This document shows positions 25,621 to 34,211 of a stretch of DNA of 64,000 nucleotides, one piece after another. Source of the DNA: Devosia soli. Lineage in GTDB: Bacteria > Pseudomonadota > Alphaproteobacteria > Rhizobiales > Devosiaceae. The position numbers and the translations under genes were made by a program. A model generated the notes under the pieces. The model ran no database searches. It saw only the letters and a list, made by a program, of their open reading frames with translations, and was not told the origin of the DNA. Within the stretch, counting starts at the first letter, position 1; each line of letters begins with the position of its first letter. The DNA is taken from positions 166,723 to 230,722 of the forward strand of contig NZ_LAJG01000024.1 of the NCBI RefSeq assembly GCF_000970455.1, written 5' to 3'.

Positions 25621-26151
25621 TCAGGCGCTTTTTTGTTCGTGCAGTTGTGCATCTGTAAAAAGGCCAACGCGCAGGTCCTTGGCTTCGTAGATCAATTTCC
25701 CGTCAGCCTTGACCCAGCCGTCGGCGATTCCGAGCGTCAGACGCGAGCGCATGACGCGCTTGATGTCGATGCCGTATTCCACGAGCTTGACGTCATTGGT
25801 CACCTGGCCGGTGAACTTGATCTCGCCACCAAGGGCGCGACCGCGGCCGGGCTGGCCGATCCAACCGAGGAAAAAGCCCGTCATTTGCCAGACGGCATCT
25901 AGGCCGAGGCAGCCGGGCATGACGGGATCGCCGATAAAGTGGCACTGGAAGAACCAGAGGTCGGGATTGACGTCGAGTTCCGCCGTCACCGAGCCCTTGT
26001 TGAAGGCGCCGCCGGTGTCGTCGATATGGGTGATGCGGTTGAACATCAGCATGGGCGGTGCAGGCAGGCGCGCGTCCATCTGGCCGGGCAATTCGCCCCG
26101 GCCGTGCGCCAGCAGCTCTTCATAACCAAAAGCGTGTTGTCGGTCCGCCAT
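25621..26151 (-). CDS. fabA: 3-hydroxydecanoyl-ACP dehydratase/isomerase FabA
   Basis: A 176-residue hot-dog-fold enzyme. It dehydrates beta-hydroxydecanoyl-ACP and isomerises the product to the cis-3 form, starting the unsaturated fatty acid branch. The catalytic His is in [20 protein letters not shown] and the acidic residue lies in that same block. The ATG at 26151 ([14 protein letters not shown]) follows AAGGGT. It is divergent from irr, a conserved arrangement in the Hyphomicrobiales. Confidence 0.96.
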   Translation of the reverse strand: MADRQHAFGYEELLAHGRGELPGQMDARLPAPPMLMFNRITHIDDTGGAFNKGSVTAELDVNPDLWFFQCHFIGDPVMPGCLGLDAVWQMTGFFLGWIGQPGRGRALGGEIKFTGQVTNDVKLVEYGIDIKRVMRSRLTLGIADGWVKADGKLIYEAKDLRVGLFTDAQLHEQKSA

Positions 26152-26340
26152 TAACCCTTCCCCACTTTGCTCAAGCCTTGTCTCGTATAGGGGCGCGAAT
26201 GGGGGGTCAAGCCAACCCAGAGGCCTAGCCACACAAGCCATGAGGGCCGATGACGGTTGCGCGACTTGTTTCAAGCGCTTGCCGCCATTATAAGAAGGTC
26301 CAGGAATTACCGGACTTTATAGACGAGCACCACTGGCCCT

Positions 26341-26787
26341 ATGCCCGACCACGACCTTGCCGACCGGTCCAACCCGTCCCGCACGCCCTGCCTGACGGCG
26401 GTGTTGCGCATGGCTGGCCTCCGGCCGACGCGCCAGCGCGTTGCCCTTGCCGAGCTGCTTTTTGGTGGCCCGCACCGCCACGTCAGTGCAGAACAATTGC
26501 ACACGGAAGCCAATGCTGCCGATGTGAACGTGTCGCTCGCAACGATCTACAACACGCTGCACCAGTTTCATGAAGCCGGGCTGCTGCGCGAAGTGGCGAT
26601 CGATGCTTCGCGGTCCTATTTCGATACTGACACGTCGGACCATCACCATTTCTTCATCGAAGACGAACAGCGGATGATCGACATCCCGGCCTCTTCGGTA
26701 GAGTTCAAGGCACTGCCGCAGCCGCCGCAGGGGATGGAAGTCTCCCATGTCGACGTGGTCATCCGCGTCCGCAAGGCGCAGGGATAA
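26341..26787 (+). CDS. irr: Iron response regulator Irr (Fur family)
   Basis: A 148-residue Fur-family regulator of the Irr branch. The winged-helix part holds LRMAGLRPTRQRVALAELLF and VSLATIYNTLHQFHEAGLLREV, followed by the Irr-type SYFDTDTSDHHHFFIED. The HHH cluster is present. The N-terminal heme regulatory motif (GCPWHD in Bradyrhizobium) is absent; only TPCLTA lies at that place. Irr represses or activates iron genes when iron is low, through ICE boxes such as those in front of mbfA in this window. It is divergent from fabA. Confidence 0.93.
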   Translation: MPDHDLADRSNPSRTPCLTAVLRMAGLRPTRQRVALAELLFGGPHRHVSAEQLHTEANAADVNVSLATIYNTLHQFHEAGLLREVAIDASRSYFDTDTSDHHHFFIEDEQRMIDIPASSVEFKALPQPPQGMEVSHVDVVIRVRKAQG

Positions 26788-26996
26788 TTTTCCAGACGAA
26801 GGTCGTCGCGAGCTTCGGGGCCAGGCCCGGGGCTGTCCTTGCGGCTTTGCTTTTGAGCGACGTTCTTCCGGATGACGCCCGAGGGTGACGGCGGCCGGGA
26901 AGCGAGAAATCGTCGTCAGACAAAAATGTCTTCCGTGACAAAGCGGTGTCCGTTCCCCATATAGTGGGGCCAAGGAAACAGCGACAAAGGTGGTCG

Positions 26997-27827
26997 ATGC
27001 CCGAAAAGGTCAATATCAACGCCTATTTCGAGCGAATCGGATTTGCCGGTTCCATCGCCCCAACCCTACAGACCCTGGACCTGCTGCACGCCCTTCACCC
27101 GGCGGCGATCCCTTTTGAAAATCTCAGTCCGCTGATGGGCGAGGGCGTTTTGCTCGATCAGCGGAGCCTTGAAAAGAAGTTGCTGGCCGAACGGCGGGGC
27201 GGCTATTGCTTCGAGCAGAACTATCTCTTCATGCGCGTTCTGGCCGATCTCGAATACGAGGTCCGTCCGCTTTTGGCGCGTGTCGTCTGGACCAATCCCG
27301 AGGGCCGGGACCGGCCGCCGAGCCACATGCTGGTGCTCGTCGACCTCAAGGGCGTCAAATATATCGCCGATGTGGGTTTTGGCGGGCTGACGCTGACCAC
27401 GCCGCTACGGCTGCGCGCCGATGTCGAGCAGGAAACGCCCCACGAGGTGTTTCGCCTGATCGGCGGCGACCCCGACTGGACGCTCGAGGCCAAGATCGGG
27501 GACGAGTGGCGGGCGGTTTACGCCTTCACGACCGAGCCGGTCAAGGAAGACGATATCTGGGATATCAACCGCGATATCGCGAGCAACCCAACTAGCCTTT
27601 TTACCTTCGAATTGCGCGTTGCGCTTTCCCCCAGCGGCAAGCGGCTCAAACTTCACAACCGAATTTTTACCGTGCAGCCGACGGGCGGGACGGCTGAAAA
27701 ACGCGAACTGACATCGGTTGCCGACATTCGCGCGGTGCTGGCCGATGAATTTGGGCTGGCCGTGCCCGAGAATGGCAAGCTCGACGCCAAGCTGGCCGCC
27801 CTGCTGCCGGCGCAGCCGGAGGCCTAG
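26997..27827 (+). CDS. nat: Arylamine N-acetyltransferase
   Basis: A 276-residue cytosolic enzyme that transfers acetyl from acetyl-CoA to arylamines or arylhydroxylamines. The triad is complete: Cys in ERRGGYCFEQN, His in PPSHMLVLVDL and Asp in YIADVGFGG. The NAT-typical IPFENL motif is at about residues 39-44. The ATG at 26997 is preceded by AAAGGTGG. The following YdeI-family gene starts 2 bp after its stop, so the two are likely cotranscribed. The physiological substrate is unknown. Confidence 0.94.
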   Translation: MPEKVNINAYFERIGFAGSIAPTLQTLDLLHALHPAAIPFENLSPLMGEGVLLDQRSLEKKLLAERRGGYCFEQNYLFMRVLADLEYEVRPLLARVVWTNPEGRDRPPSHMLVLVDLKGVKYIADVGFGGLTLTTPLRLRADVEQETPHEVFRLIGGDPDWTLEAKIGDEWRAVYAFTTEPVKEDDIWDINRDIASNPTSLFTFELRVALSPSGKRLKLHNRIFTVQPTGGTAEKRELTSVADIRAVLADEFGLAVPENGKLDAKLAALLPAQPEA

Positions 27828-27829
27828 CC

Positions 27830-28417
27830 TTGGCGCCGGTGCTCGTCCAGGAGGATCGGATCCGGGAATTCGAGGATTTTCGAGCCTTCTACGACTGGCT
27901 GGCGGAACACCACGATACGGCAGAAGAAGTCTGGATCCGCATCTTCAAGAAAAACAGCGGGCGGCAAACGATCAGCCCGGTCGAGGCGATCGATGCGGTG
28001 CTGTGCTGGGGCTGGATCGACGCGATCAAGAAAAGCTGGGACGAGATCAGCTTCGTGCAGCGCTATTGTCCGCGCCGGCCCAAATCAGTCTGGAGCCAGA
28101 TCAACCGGGACAATGTCGCGCGCCTCATCGAAGCGGGGCTGATGACCGAGCATGGTCTCAAACATGTCGACCTTGCCAAGGCAGATGGGCGCTGGGACGC
28201 CGCCTACAAGACGACGATGGACGCACCGGAAGATCTTCTCGCGGCCATCACGCTCAATCCAGAGGCCCTCAAGACTTATGAGCGGCTGTCTTCCCAGAAC
28301 CGCTTCGCGCTGACTTTTCGCGTCCATAGCCTCAAGACTGCAGCGGGACGGGCCAAGAAGATCGCCGGTTTCGTCGACATGCTCGCCCGCGGCGAGACCA
28401 TCTATCCGCAGAAATAG
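27830..28417 (+). CDS. YdeI/OmpD-associated family protein
   Basis: A 195-residue cytosolic protein of the YdeI (OmpD-associated) family. The N-terminal domain has EEVWIRIFKKNSG, AIDAVLCWGWIDAIKK and the RRPKSVWSQINRDNVARLI motif. The C-terminal helix-rich part ends TAAGRAKKIAGFVDMLARGE. Members are linked to stress or peptide resistance in some bacteria, but the molecular role is unclear. The start is a TTG at 27830 with GGAGG upstream, overlapping the end of the NAT gene. Confidence 0.88.
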   Translation: MAPVLVQEDRIREFEDFRAFYDWLAEHHDTAEEVWIRIFKKNSGRQTISPVEAIDAVLCWGWIDAIKKSWDEISFVQRYCPRRPKSVWSQINRDNVARLIEAGLMTEHGLKHVDLAKADGRWDAAYKTTMDAPEDLLAAITLNPEALKTYERLSSQNRFALTFRVHSLKTAAGRAKKIAGFVDMLARGETIYPQK

Positions 28418-28438
28418 GCTTTCTCCGAAACTGAAAGA

Positions 28439-28915
28439 CTACTCGCCCTTCTTTTCCGCCAGTTCGTCTTCCAACCGCTCGTTGCGCTGGCGGAGCGCCC
28501 CGACGATGTCGGAAAGAAAGCGCTCGACCACTTCGAGGTCGGCGGGCGAATAGCGATCGAGCACGGCCTCGCGCAATCGCTGGGCCCGGCTCGAGAGCAG
28601 AATAGAGCTGACCTTTTCGGCCGCGGGGCCGACCTTGAGGAGCGTACCGCGCCGATCCGTCGGGTGCTGGGCTCGCAGAACGTAATTTTCCCTTTCGAGC
28701 CGATTGATCAGGATGGCCGTGGCGCCCGAGGTCATGCCGAGCTGGCGGGCGAGCGCGGTCGGCGTCGCCTTGCCTTCCTGATCGCGGATGAAGCCGATGG
28801 CCATCAGATCGGAAAGGTTGAGCCCGACCGCTGCCGAAAAGGCCCGATAGCCGCGGCTCATCTCATCGTTGAGATCGCGGATCAGCGCATCGATCTGGTC
28901 ATGCATCAGGCTCAT
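28439..28915 (-). CDS. MarR family transcriptional regulator
   Basis: A 158-residue winged-helix regulator. The recognition region is LARQLGMTSGATAILINRLERENYVLRAQHPTDRRG, split here as helix, DNA helix and wing, with dimerising helices at both ends. It is divergent from a HlyD-DUF2955 efflux pair, which it most likely represses. Two small palindromes lie in the space between. The effector is unknown; MarR repressors of such pumps often sense aromatic acids. Confidence 0.93.
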   Translation of the reverse strand: MSLMHDQIDALIRDLNDEMSRGYRAFSAAVGLNLSDLMAIGFIRDQEGKATPTALARQLGMTSGATAILINRLERENYVLRAQHPTDRRGTLLKVGPAAEKVSSILLSSRAQRLREAVLDRYSPADLEVVERFLSDIVGALRQRNERLEDELAEKKGE

Positions 28916-28917
28916 TC

Positions 28918-28951
28918 CTCATATGAGTTGCTATTTTGGAAAGATACTTTC
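28918..28951. promoter_or_regulatory. Candidate MarR operators
   Basis: CTCATATGAG (28918-28927) is a perfect 10-bp palindrome directly upstream of the MarR start. GAAAG-ATA-CTTTC (28939-28951) is a second inverted repeat. Both are AT-rich for the region and lie between the divergent MarR and HlyD genes. Their link to this regulator is inference. Confidence 0.4.
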
Positions 28952-29013
28952 TTGCAAAGCGATATCGAAGGTTCTACCTAGTCTCAACGCCAAGACAACC
29001 AACAGAACCCCAA

Positions 29014-30219
29014 ATGGCCCAGCTTTCTCCTATGACCGAGGGCGACATTCAAGCCGCCAATGCCAGCCGCGCCGACGCACGCATCGCGATCGTCCCGCGC
29101 GAAACCTTGCCCGAGGCGGACACAATCAGGCCGGCCAAACCTGCAAAATCCACGCGCAGCCGCAAGAAAGCGCGGCGAATCGGCATAGGCCTGTTCATTG
29201 CGCTTGGCGGCGCCATCGCCTGGTATCCGCTCTCCGACCACAACGCGCCGTTTGCTTCGGGCGGTTCCGTCATGGGCAATGTCACCCAGATCGCTGCCCG
29301 TGTCGCGGGCCCGGTTGCCGAAGTGCTTGTTGCCGACAATTCGAGCGTCAAGGCGGGCGAGCCGCTCTTCCGCATCGACGAGACGACGTTCCACATGGAT
29401 GTGGCCCAGGCCGAGGCGCAGCTCGACCTTACCTCGACCAATATCTCTTCGGCCAGCGCGGCCATTCCGGCGACGGAAGCCAAGCTCAGCCAGGCCCAGG
29501 TGGCATTGACGACCGCAGAGGATGCCGTGACACGCGCCCGCCAGATGCATGAGCGGGGCCTTCTCACCGATGCACAACTCACCCAGGCCGAGGGCAATTT
29601 CCAGACTGCAGAACTCAATGTCGCCGCCGCCAAGGCCGAATTGACCCGCGTCACCACCGCGGCCGGTCCGCTCGACGACACCAATCCCAATTATCGCGCC
29701 GCCAAGGCTGGCGTCGAAAAAGCCCGGTTCGCCCTCGAGAGCACCACCGTCGTCGCCCCGACGGACGGACATGTGTCCAATCTTCTCCTGACCCAGGGGC
29801 AGTTTGTCGCGGCCGGTTCGCCGGTCATGACCTTTGTTTCGGGCGACCGCGGCTCGGTTGTCGTCGACTTCCGCGAGAACCAGCTCGTCAATGTCGCGCC
29901 GGGCGACAAGGCCTATGTGGTTTTCGAAGCGGCTCCCGGCCGCCGGTTCGACGCGACGGTCGATTCCATTGCCTGGGGCATTTCGAGCGGCCGCACGTCC
30001 AATGGCGGCCTCGCGCAATCCTCGACCGACACACGCTGGTTTCCGCCGGCCCGCAAAATCCCGGTGCGCCTCAGCATCGACGATCCGGCGGCCCTTCCCG
30101 CCAATGTCCGGCTCGGCTCGGAAGCGGCGGCGCTGGTCCTGCCCGATGATGGGAGCCTCGTGTCGGCGATCGCCACCTTCATGCTGTCGCTTTCGAGCGT
30201 GATTTCCGGTTTCAACTAA
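29014..30219 (+). CDS. HlyD-family (EmrA/AaeA-like) efflux periplasmic adaptor
   Basis: A 401-residue membrane-fusion protein. A polar N-terminal tail carries basic residues, followed by one membrane anchor (about 56-73, IGLFIALGGAIAWYPL). A biotinyl-lipoyl half-motif follows (VAGPVAEVLVADNSSVKAGEPLFRID), then a coiled-coil hairpin (about 115-215), and the return half-motif VVAPTDGHVSNLLLTQGQFV. The next gene, a DUF2955 membrane protein, starts 1 nt after its stop. Together they resemble AaeAB-type exporters of aromatic carboxylates. The start could also be the ATG at 29032; neither has a strong ribosome binding site. Confidence 0.9.
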   Translation: MAQLSPMTEGDIQAANASRADARIAIVPRETLPEADTIRPAKPAKSTRSRKKARRIGIGLFIALGGAIAWYPLSDHNAPFASGGSVMGNVTQIAARVAGPVAEVLVADNSSVKAGEPLFRIDETTFHMDVAQAEAQLDLTSTNISSASAAIPATEAKLSQAQVALTTAEDAVTRARQMHERGLLTDAQLTQAEGNFQTAELNVAAAKAELTRVTTAAGPLDDTNPNYRAAKAGVEKARFALESTTVVAPTDGHVSNLLLTQGQFVAAGSPVMTFVSGDRGSVVVDFRENQLVNVAPGDKAYVVFEAAPGRRFDATVDSIAWGISSGRTSNGGLAQSSTDTRWFPPARKIPVRLSIDDPAALPANVRLGSEAAALVLPDDGSLVSAIATFMLSLSSVISGFN

Positions 30220-30220
30220 G

Positions 30221-31258
30221 ATGGAACAGCTTTCGCGGGTCGATCCCAACGAAGATCCCTATCTCGCTTTGCGCACCATGCTGGGCGTGGCGCTCTGCTT
30301 TGCCCTTGCCGAGCCATTGGGCATGACGCAGCCGATGCTGCCCATTGCCATCGGCATGAGCCTTCTCTCCGGCCAACGCGGCGCGCTGACGGCGCGTACC
30401 TTTGCCGGGCCCTTGATGCTGCCGGTCGTTGCGATCGTCTTTTCGTGGCTCGCCGCGGTTACGGTCAACGAACCGCTGATCTTTCTTTTCATGAACGTTC
30501 TGCTGGCTGCAGGCGGCATTGCGCTCATGCTGTTCCGCGGCTCGCGCGCAGGCATGCTCCTCACCGTCTTTCCGGCGATGATGTCGCTCTCGGCGCTCTA
30601 TAATGAATATGCCCTCGCCACAATTCGCGACAGCATGGTTTCAGGCGGCCTGCTTGTCGGCGCAGCGGCGGTTCTCACTAATCTTCTGTTTCCCCCGCGG
30701 ACCAAGCGCGTCCACATCGAAAGTCCCAAGCCGCATGTGTCGAGAAACCCGAGCGTCGAACTCGCCATTCGCGTCGGCGTTTATCTCGCAACGCTCATCG
30801 CGACCTATGCGACCAACAATATCAGCCTCCTCATCGCGCCGATCATGATGGTCTTTGTCTGCGCCGAGCCCGATCATGGGGGCCGTATGGAACAGGTGGT
30901 CGATCGCGGCGGCGGCACCATTGTCGGTGCAATGGTCGGTGTTGCGGCGCTCGCGCTCTACAATCTCGTGCCGCAGTTCATCGTGCTGCTACTGCTTCTC
31001 TCTGCCATCACCTATGGGCTCATCGACCGCATGACCACGGGCGCAGCGCGGCCGCAATACTACCAATATGTCTGCTCGGTTGCTCTCGTCATCGTCCTTT
31101 CCTCGATCTATGGCGCCAATTCGGCCCTCGAGGTGGTGGTGCAGCGCGTCAGCATCACGGTTGGCATCATGCTTGCGGGCATCGTGCTGCTCTCGCTGCT
31201 CGAAGAGATGTTCGTGCCGCGCGACGACACGCCGGAAGACGCCGCCGTGCGCCTTTGA
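30221..31258 (+). CDS. DUF2955 / FUSC-like inner-membrane efflux component
   Basis: A 345-residue polytopic protein with two sets of about five membrane segments separated by a short cytosolic loop (ESPKPHVSRNPSVEL, near 165-180). It matches the DUF2955/FUSC group of putative aromatic acid exporters, with the repeated glycine-rich RGGGTIVGAMVGVAAL segment. It starts 1 nt after the HlyD stop, so it is translationally coupled and is its partner in the inner membrane. The substrate is unknown. Confidence 0.88.
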   Translation: MEQLSRVDPNEDPYLALRTMLGVALCFALAEPLGMTQPMLPIAIGMSLLSGQRGALTARTFAGPLMLPVVAIVFSWLAAVTVNEPLIFLFMNVLLAAGGIALMLFRGSRAGMLLTVFPAMMSLSALYNEYALATIRDSMVSGGLLVGAAAVLTNLLFPPRTKRVHIESPKPHVSRNPSVELAIRVGVYLATLIATYATNNISLLIAPIMMVFVCAEPDHGGRMEQVVDRGGGTIVGAMVGVAALALYNLVPQFIVLLLLLSAITYGLIDRMTTGAARPQYYQYVCSVALVIVLSSIYGANSALEVVVQRVSITVGIMLAGIVLLSLLEEMFVPRDDTPEDAAVRL

Positions 31259-31314
31259 AAGCGCGGCGGCTGGTGCTACCTATCGCCTTGGCGCGTGATC
31301 GCGGGGAGGCGGAC

Positions 31315-31854
31315 ATGGATTTGGACATAGCTTTTTTGCGCGGCATCAACCTTGGCAAGCGGCAGATGAAAATGGCCGAACTCAAGGATTGCCTCGAAAA
31401 GGCGGGATTCGAAGCGGTCAAGACGATCCTTGCGAGCGGCAATGTGCGCTTTGCCGCCAAGGGAGCGCCGGCAAAAACCAAGGCAATGCTCGAAAAGACG
31501 CTCGAAGACAGTTTCGGCTTCAAGGTCGGGGTCGTGCTGCGCACCGAGGACGAGATCGAAAAGATGCTCGACAAGCATCCGTTCGACAAACTCGACCCCA
31601 AGGCCGATGTCACGCGGCATGTCGTTTTGTTCGACGCAGCGCTGCCCAAGGGCCTTGCGGTCGAGGACAAGCCCGGCCACACCGAAATCCTGCGCATCGA
31701 TCAGCGGGAAATCTATATTGCCGGCTATCGTCAGGCCAATGGCCGCTATACGGAAGGCGTCGAAGAGGTGTTGAAGCCGCTCCGTGCCAAGCTGGGCAAG
31801 GACAACCTCGACACCATGCGCAACTGGAACACCATCGAAAAGGTCCTCAAGTGA
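31315..31854 (+). CDS. DUF1697 family protein
   Basis: A 179-residue protein that clearly matches DUF1697, with FLRGINLGKRQMKMAELKDC, ILASGNVRF and the C-terminal MRNWNTIEKV. The family is soluble and of unknown function. The ATG at 31315 follows GGGGAGG with good spacing, so the upstream in-frame codons are not used. Its stop overlaps the GTG start of the ribokinase-like gene (GTGA). Confidence 0.93.
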   Translation: MDLDIAFLRGINLGKRQMKMAELKDCLEKAGFEAVKTILASGNVRFAAKGAPAKTKAMLEKTLEDSFGFKVGVVLRTEDEIEKMLDKHPFDKLDPKADVTRHVVLFDAALPKGLAVEDKPGHTEILRIDQREIYIAGYRQANGRYTEGVEEVLKPLRAKLGKDNLDTMRNWNTIEKVLK

Positions 31855-32741
31855 TCGTTGTTTTCGGCTCAACCAATCTCGATCAGGTCGGCACCGTTTC
31901 GCGCCTGCCAAAGCCCGGCGAAACCGTGGCGGGCGGCACATTTTCCATGGCCCCGGGGGGCAAGGGCGCCAATCAGGCGCTGGCGGCCCGGCGGGCGGGC
32001 GCCGAGGTGCTGCACGTCTCGGCCGTGGGCGACGATGCCTTTGCCGATATGGCGCTCGCGCTTCTCGATAAGGGTGGCGTCGACCTCAGCGAGATGCGCA
32101 AGGCGCAGGCGGCAACGGGCATTGCCATGATTTTCGTCGACGCGGAGGGCGAGAATGTCATCGCCATCCTGCCGGGCGCCAATGGCACGATGAGCCCCGA
32201 TGATGCCGAGCGGACGCTGGGCCGCCTGACGGCAAAGGACACGATGCTGGTGCAGCAGGAAATTCCGCAAGCGGCAACCCGCCGGGCGCTCGAAATGGCG
32301 CGTGCCAGGGGTGCCCGGAGCGTTCTCAATACCGCCCCGTTCCTCGACGATACGCCGGACCTGGCTCCGCTCGCCGATATCGTCGTCGCCAACGAGACCG
32401 AATTCGCGCTGCTTTCCGGCCGCCCCATCGACGAACTCGAAGCGGCCATGGACGCGTGGGTGGCAGAGACCGGCCGCACCATCGTCGTCACGCTCGGGCC
32501 CGATGGCGCGCGCGCCGCGTCGCCCCAAGGCAAGTTCGCCGTGCCGGCCCACAAGGTGACGCCGGTCGATACGGTTGGGGCGGGCGATACGTTCTGCGGA
32601 TATCTGGCCGCCAGCCTCGATGGAGGCATGACACTTGAACAGGCGATGCGCCGCGCGGCGGTGGCGGGTAGCCTTGCCTGTCTCAATCCAGGGGCTCAGC
32701 CGGCCATTCCGATGGCCAAGGATGTAGACGCGCTGGTTTGA
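31851..32741 (+). CDS. rbsK: Ribokinase (PfkB family)
   Basis: A 296-residue sugar kinase. The N-terminal FGSTNLDQVG and APGGKGANQALAARRAGAEV and the C-terminal PfkB signature DTVGAGDTFCGYLAAS with its catalytic Asp are all present, as is the NETEF motif typical of ribokinases. It phosphorylates ribose or a related pentose or nucleoside-derived sugar. It starts at GTG in a 4-bp overlap with the DUF1697 gene. No ribose transporter lies in the window. Confidence 0.9.
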   Translation: MIVVFGSTNLDQVGTVSRLPKPGETVAGGTFSMAPGGKGANQALAARRAGAEVLHVSAVGDDAFADMALALLDKGGVDLSEMRKAQAATGIAMIFVDAEGENVIAILPGANGTMSPDDAERTLGRLTAKDTMLVQQEIPQAATRRALEMARARGARSVLNTAPFLDDTPDLAPLADIVVANETEFALLSGRPIDELEAAMDAWVAETGRTIVVTLGPDGARAASPQGKFAVPAHKVTPVDTVGAGDTFCGYLAASLDGGMTLEQAMRRAAVAGSLACLNPGAQPAIPMAKDVDALV

Positions 32742-32770
32742 GGACAAGCCAACCCAGCACGTTTTGCCGC

Positions 32771-32840
32771 TCACCACCGGGCTTGTCTCGGGTGGTCCAT
32801 GCGTAGGCAAGATGGATTGCCGGGCCGAGCCCGGCAATGA
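32771..32840. repeat. Composite REP-like element (family B, copy 2, inverted)
   Basis: The same two units as at 24198-24276 in the opposite order and strand. An imperfect ACCACCGGG-type hairpin lies at 32773-32796 and a perfect ATTGCCGGG / CCCGGCAAT hairpin at 32816-32838. It sits between the convergent ribokinase and truB genes and may act as a transcription boundary. Confidence 0.88.
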
Positions 32841-32859
32841 GGGCTATCGAGAAATAGCC

Positions 32860-33768
32860 CTAGTTGAAAACGCGGCGCGGCTTGAACTGGCCGAATTCGA
32901 CCGAGCCTGTGGCCAAAACCTTGCCCTTGAAGCTGACCCAGCATTCGTCGAGCTGGGCTGGTGCGCCGGCTCCGGTAAGGAGGATGGCGTTGCCATTGCC
33001 CACGGCGCCGGCCTGGCCGGCATCAAGACGGATCTCGGGGAGATCGACGAGGCCGGCCGATACGGGAGCCAGCAGCGCGTCGCGCGCGTCGCCGGCTTCA
33101 AGAGCCTCGAGTTGTTCGATGGTGACGGCGTCTTCATCGGAAAAGGGGCCGACGGCGGCTCGGTGGAGGCTGCCGACATGGCCGCGCGTGCCGAGCGCCT
33201 CGGCGATGTCGCGAGCCAGCGAGCGCACATAGGTGCCCTTGCCGCAGGTGACTTCCAACACGGACTCTTCGGCTCCATGCGCGATCACTTCAAGCGCATC
33301 GATCTCGATCGGGCGGGGCGCGAGTTCCACCGTTTCGCCGGCACGGGCCAAGTCATAGGCGCGCTCGCCATCGATCTTGAGCGCGGAATAGATCGGCGGG
33401 CGCTGCATGATGAGGCCGGTGAACTGCGGCAAGAGGGCTTCGAGCGCGGCGCGGTCGGGGCGGACATCGGACGTTGCGATCACTTCGCCTTCGCGATCGT
33501 CGGTAGTCGTCGCGCTGCCCCAGAGAATGGAGAAACGGTAGACCTTGGTGCCATCCTGCACCTGCGGCACGGCCTTGGTTGCTTCGCCAAGGGCAATGGG
33601 GAGAATGCCCGTCGCCAAGGGATCGAGCGTGCCGGCATGACCCGCCTTGGCCGCCGAAAACAGCCAGCGCACCTTGCCCACCGCCTGGGTGGAGGTGAAG
33701 TCATAAGGCTTGTTGAGCACCACCCAGCCGGAGATGGGGCGCTTCTTGGACTTTTTCTGTTCGGTCAC
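32860..33768 (-). CDS. truB: tRNA pseudouridine(55) synthase TruB
   Basis: A 302-residue enzyme that makes pseudouridine 55 in tRNA. The catalytic Asp is in KAGHAGTLDPLATGILPIAL (about residue 49). GWVVLNKPYDFTSTQAV and the KGTYVRSLARDIAEALG block are also typical. The start is a GTG at 33768, 2 bp after the rbfA stop, so the pair is one operon. Unlike in many bacteria, rpsO does not follow and infB does not precede rbfA within the window. Confidence 0.95.
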   Translation of the reverse strand: MTEQKKSKKRPISGWVVLNKPYDFTSTQAVGKVRWLFSAAKAGHAGTLDPLATGILPIALGEATKAVPQVQDGTKVYRFSILWGSATTTDDREGEVIATSDVRPDRAALEALLPQFTGLIMQRPPIYSALKIDGERAYDLARAGETVELAPRPIEIDALEVIAHGAEESVLEVTCGKGTYVRSLARDIAEALGTRGHVGSLHRAAVGPFSDEDAVTIEQLEALEAGDARDALLAPVSAGLVDLPEIRLDAGQAGAVGNGNAILLTGAGAPAQLDECWVSFKGKVLATGSVEFGQFKPRRVFN

Positions 33769-33770
33769 GC

Positions 33771-34178
33771 TCAGTCTTGCCCGTCTTCGTCGTCATCGAG
33801 ATCGCGGCGGACGCGATCGGAGCGCAGGAGAGCATCGATGCGGCCGGCTTCTTCAAAGGTGTCGTCGACGAAGAAACGGACGTCGGGCGCATATTTCATG
33901 TTGATGCGCGGCGCGATGCGGCCACGGATGAATTTCTGGTGGCGGTTGAGCGCGGCGACGATCTCTTCGGCATGGACGCCGCCGAGCGGCATCACATAGG
34001 CATTGGCGATCTTGAGATCGGGCGTCATCCGCACTTCGGGCACGGTCACGACCGAGCCGGCCAGGGCTTCATCCTCGATTTCACCGCGCGCAAAAATATC
34101 CGCCAGGGCATGGCGCACCAGTTCGCCCACGCGCAGCATCCGCTGGCTCGGGCCCAAGGGCTTTTGGTCTTTTTTCAT
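33771..34178 (-). CDS. rbfA: 30S ribosome-binding factor RbfA
   Basis: A 135-residue KH-fold assembly factor for the 30S subunit, needed for 16S 5'-end maturation and cold adaptation. Family features are [38 protein letters not shown] and the [23 protein letters not shown] segment, with an acidic C-terminal tail DDDEDGQD. The ATG at 34178 is chosen over an in-frame TTG two codons upstream. It is coupled to truB. Confidence 0.94.
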   Translation of the reverse strand: MKKDQKPLGPSQRMLRVGELVRHALADIFARGEIEDEALAGSVVTVPEVRMTPDLKIANAYVMPLGGVHAEEIVAALNRHQKFIRGRIAPRINMKYAPDVRFFVDDTFEEAGRIDALLRSDRVRRDLDDDEDGQD

Positions 34179-34211
34179 GGGCAAGCGGCTTAGGCTTTTA
34201 GGGCCTTGCCG

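Noticed and set aside
26280..26320. Possible Irr (ICE) box between fabA and irr (ATAAGAAGGTCCAGGAATTA)
   Set aside because: The arms do not pair beyond a few bases and the TTCTAA half is missing, unlike the clear boxes before mbfA.
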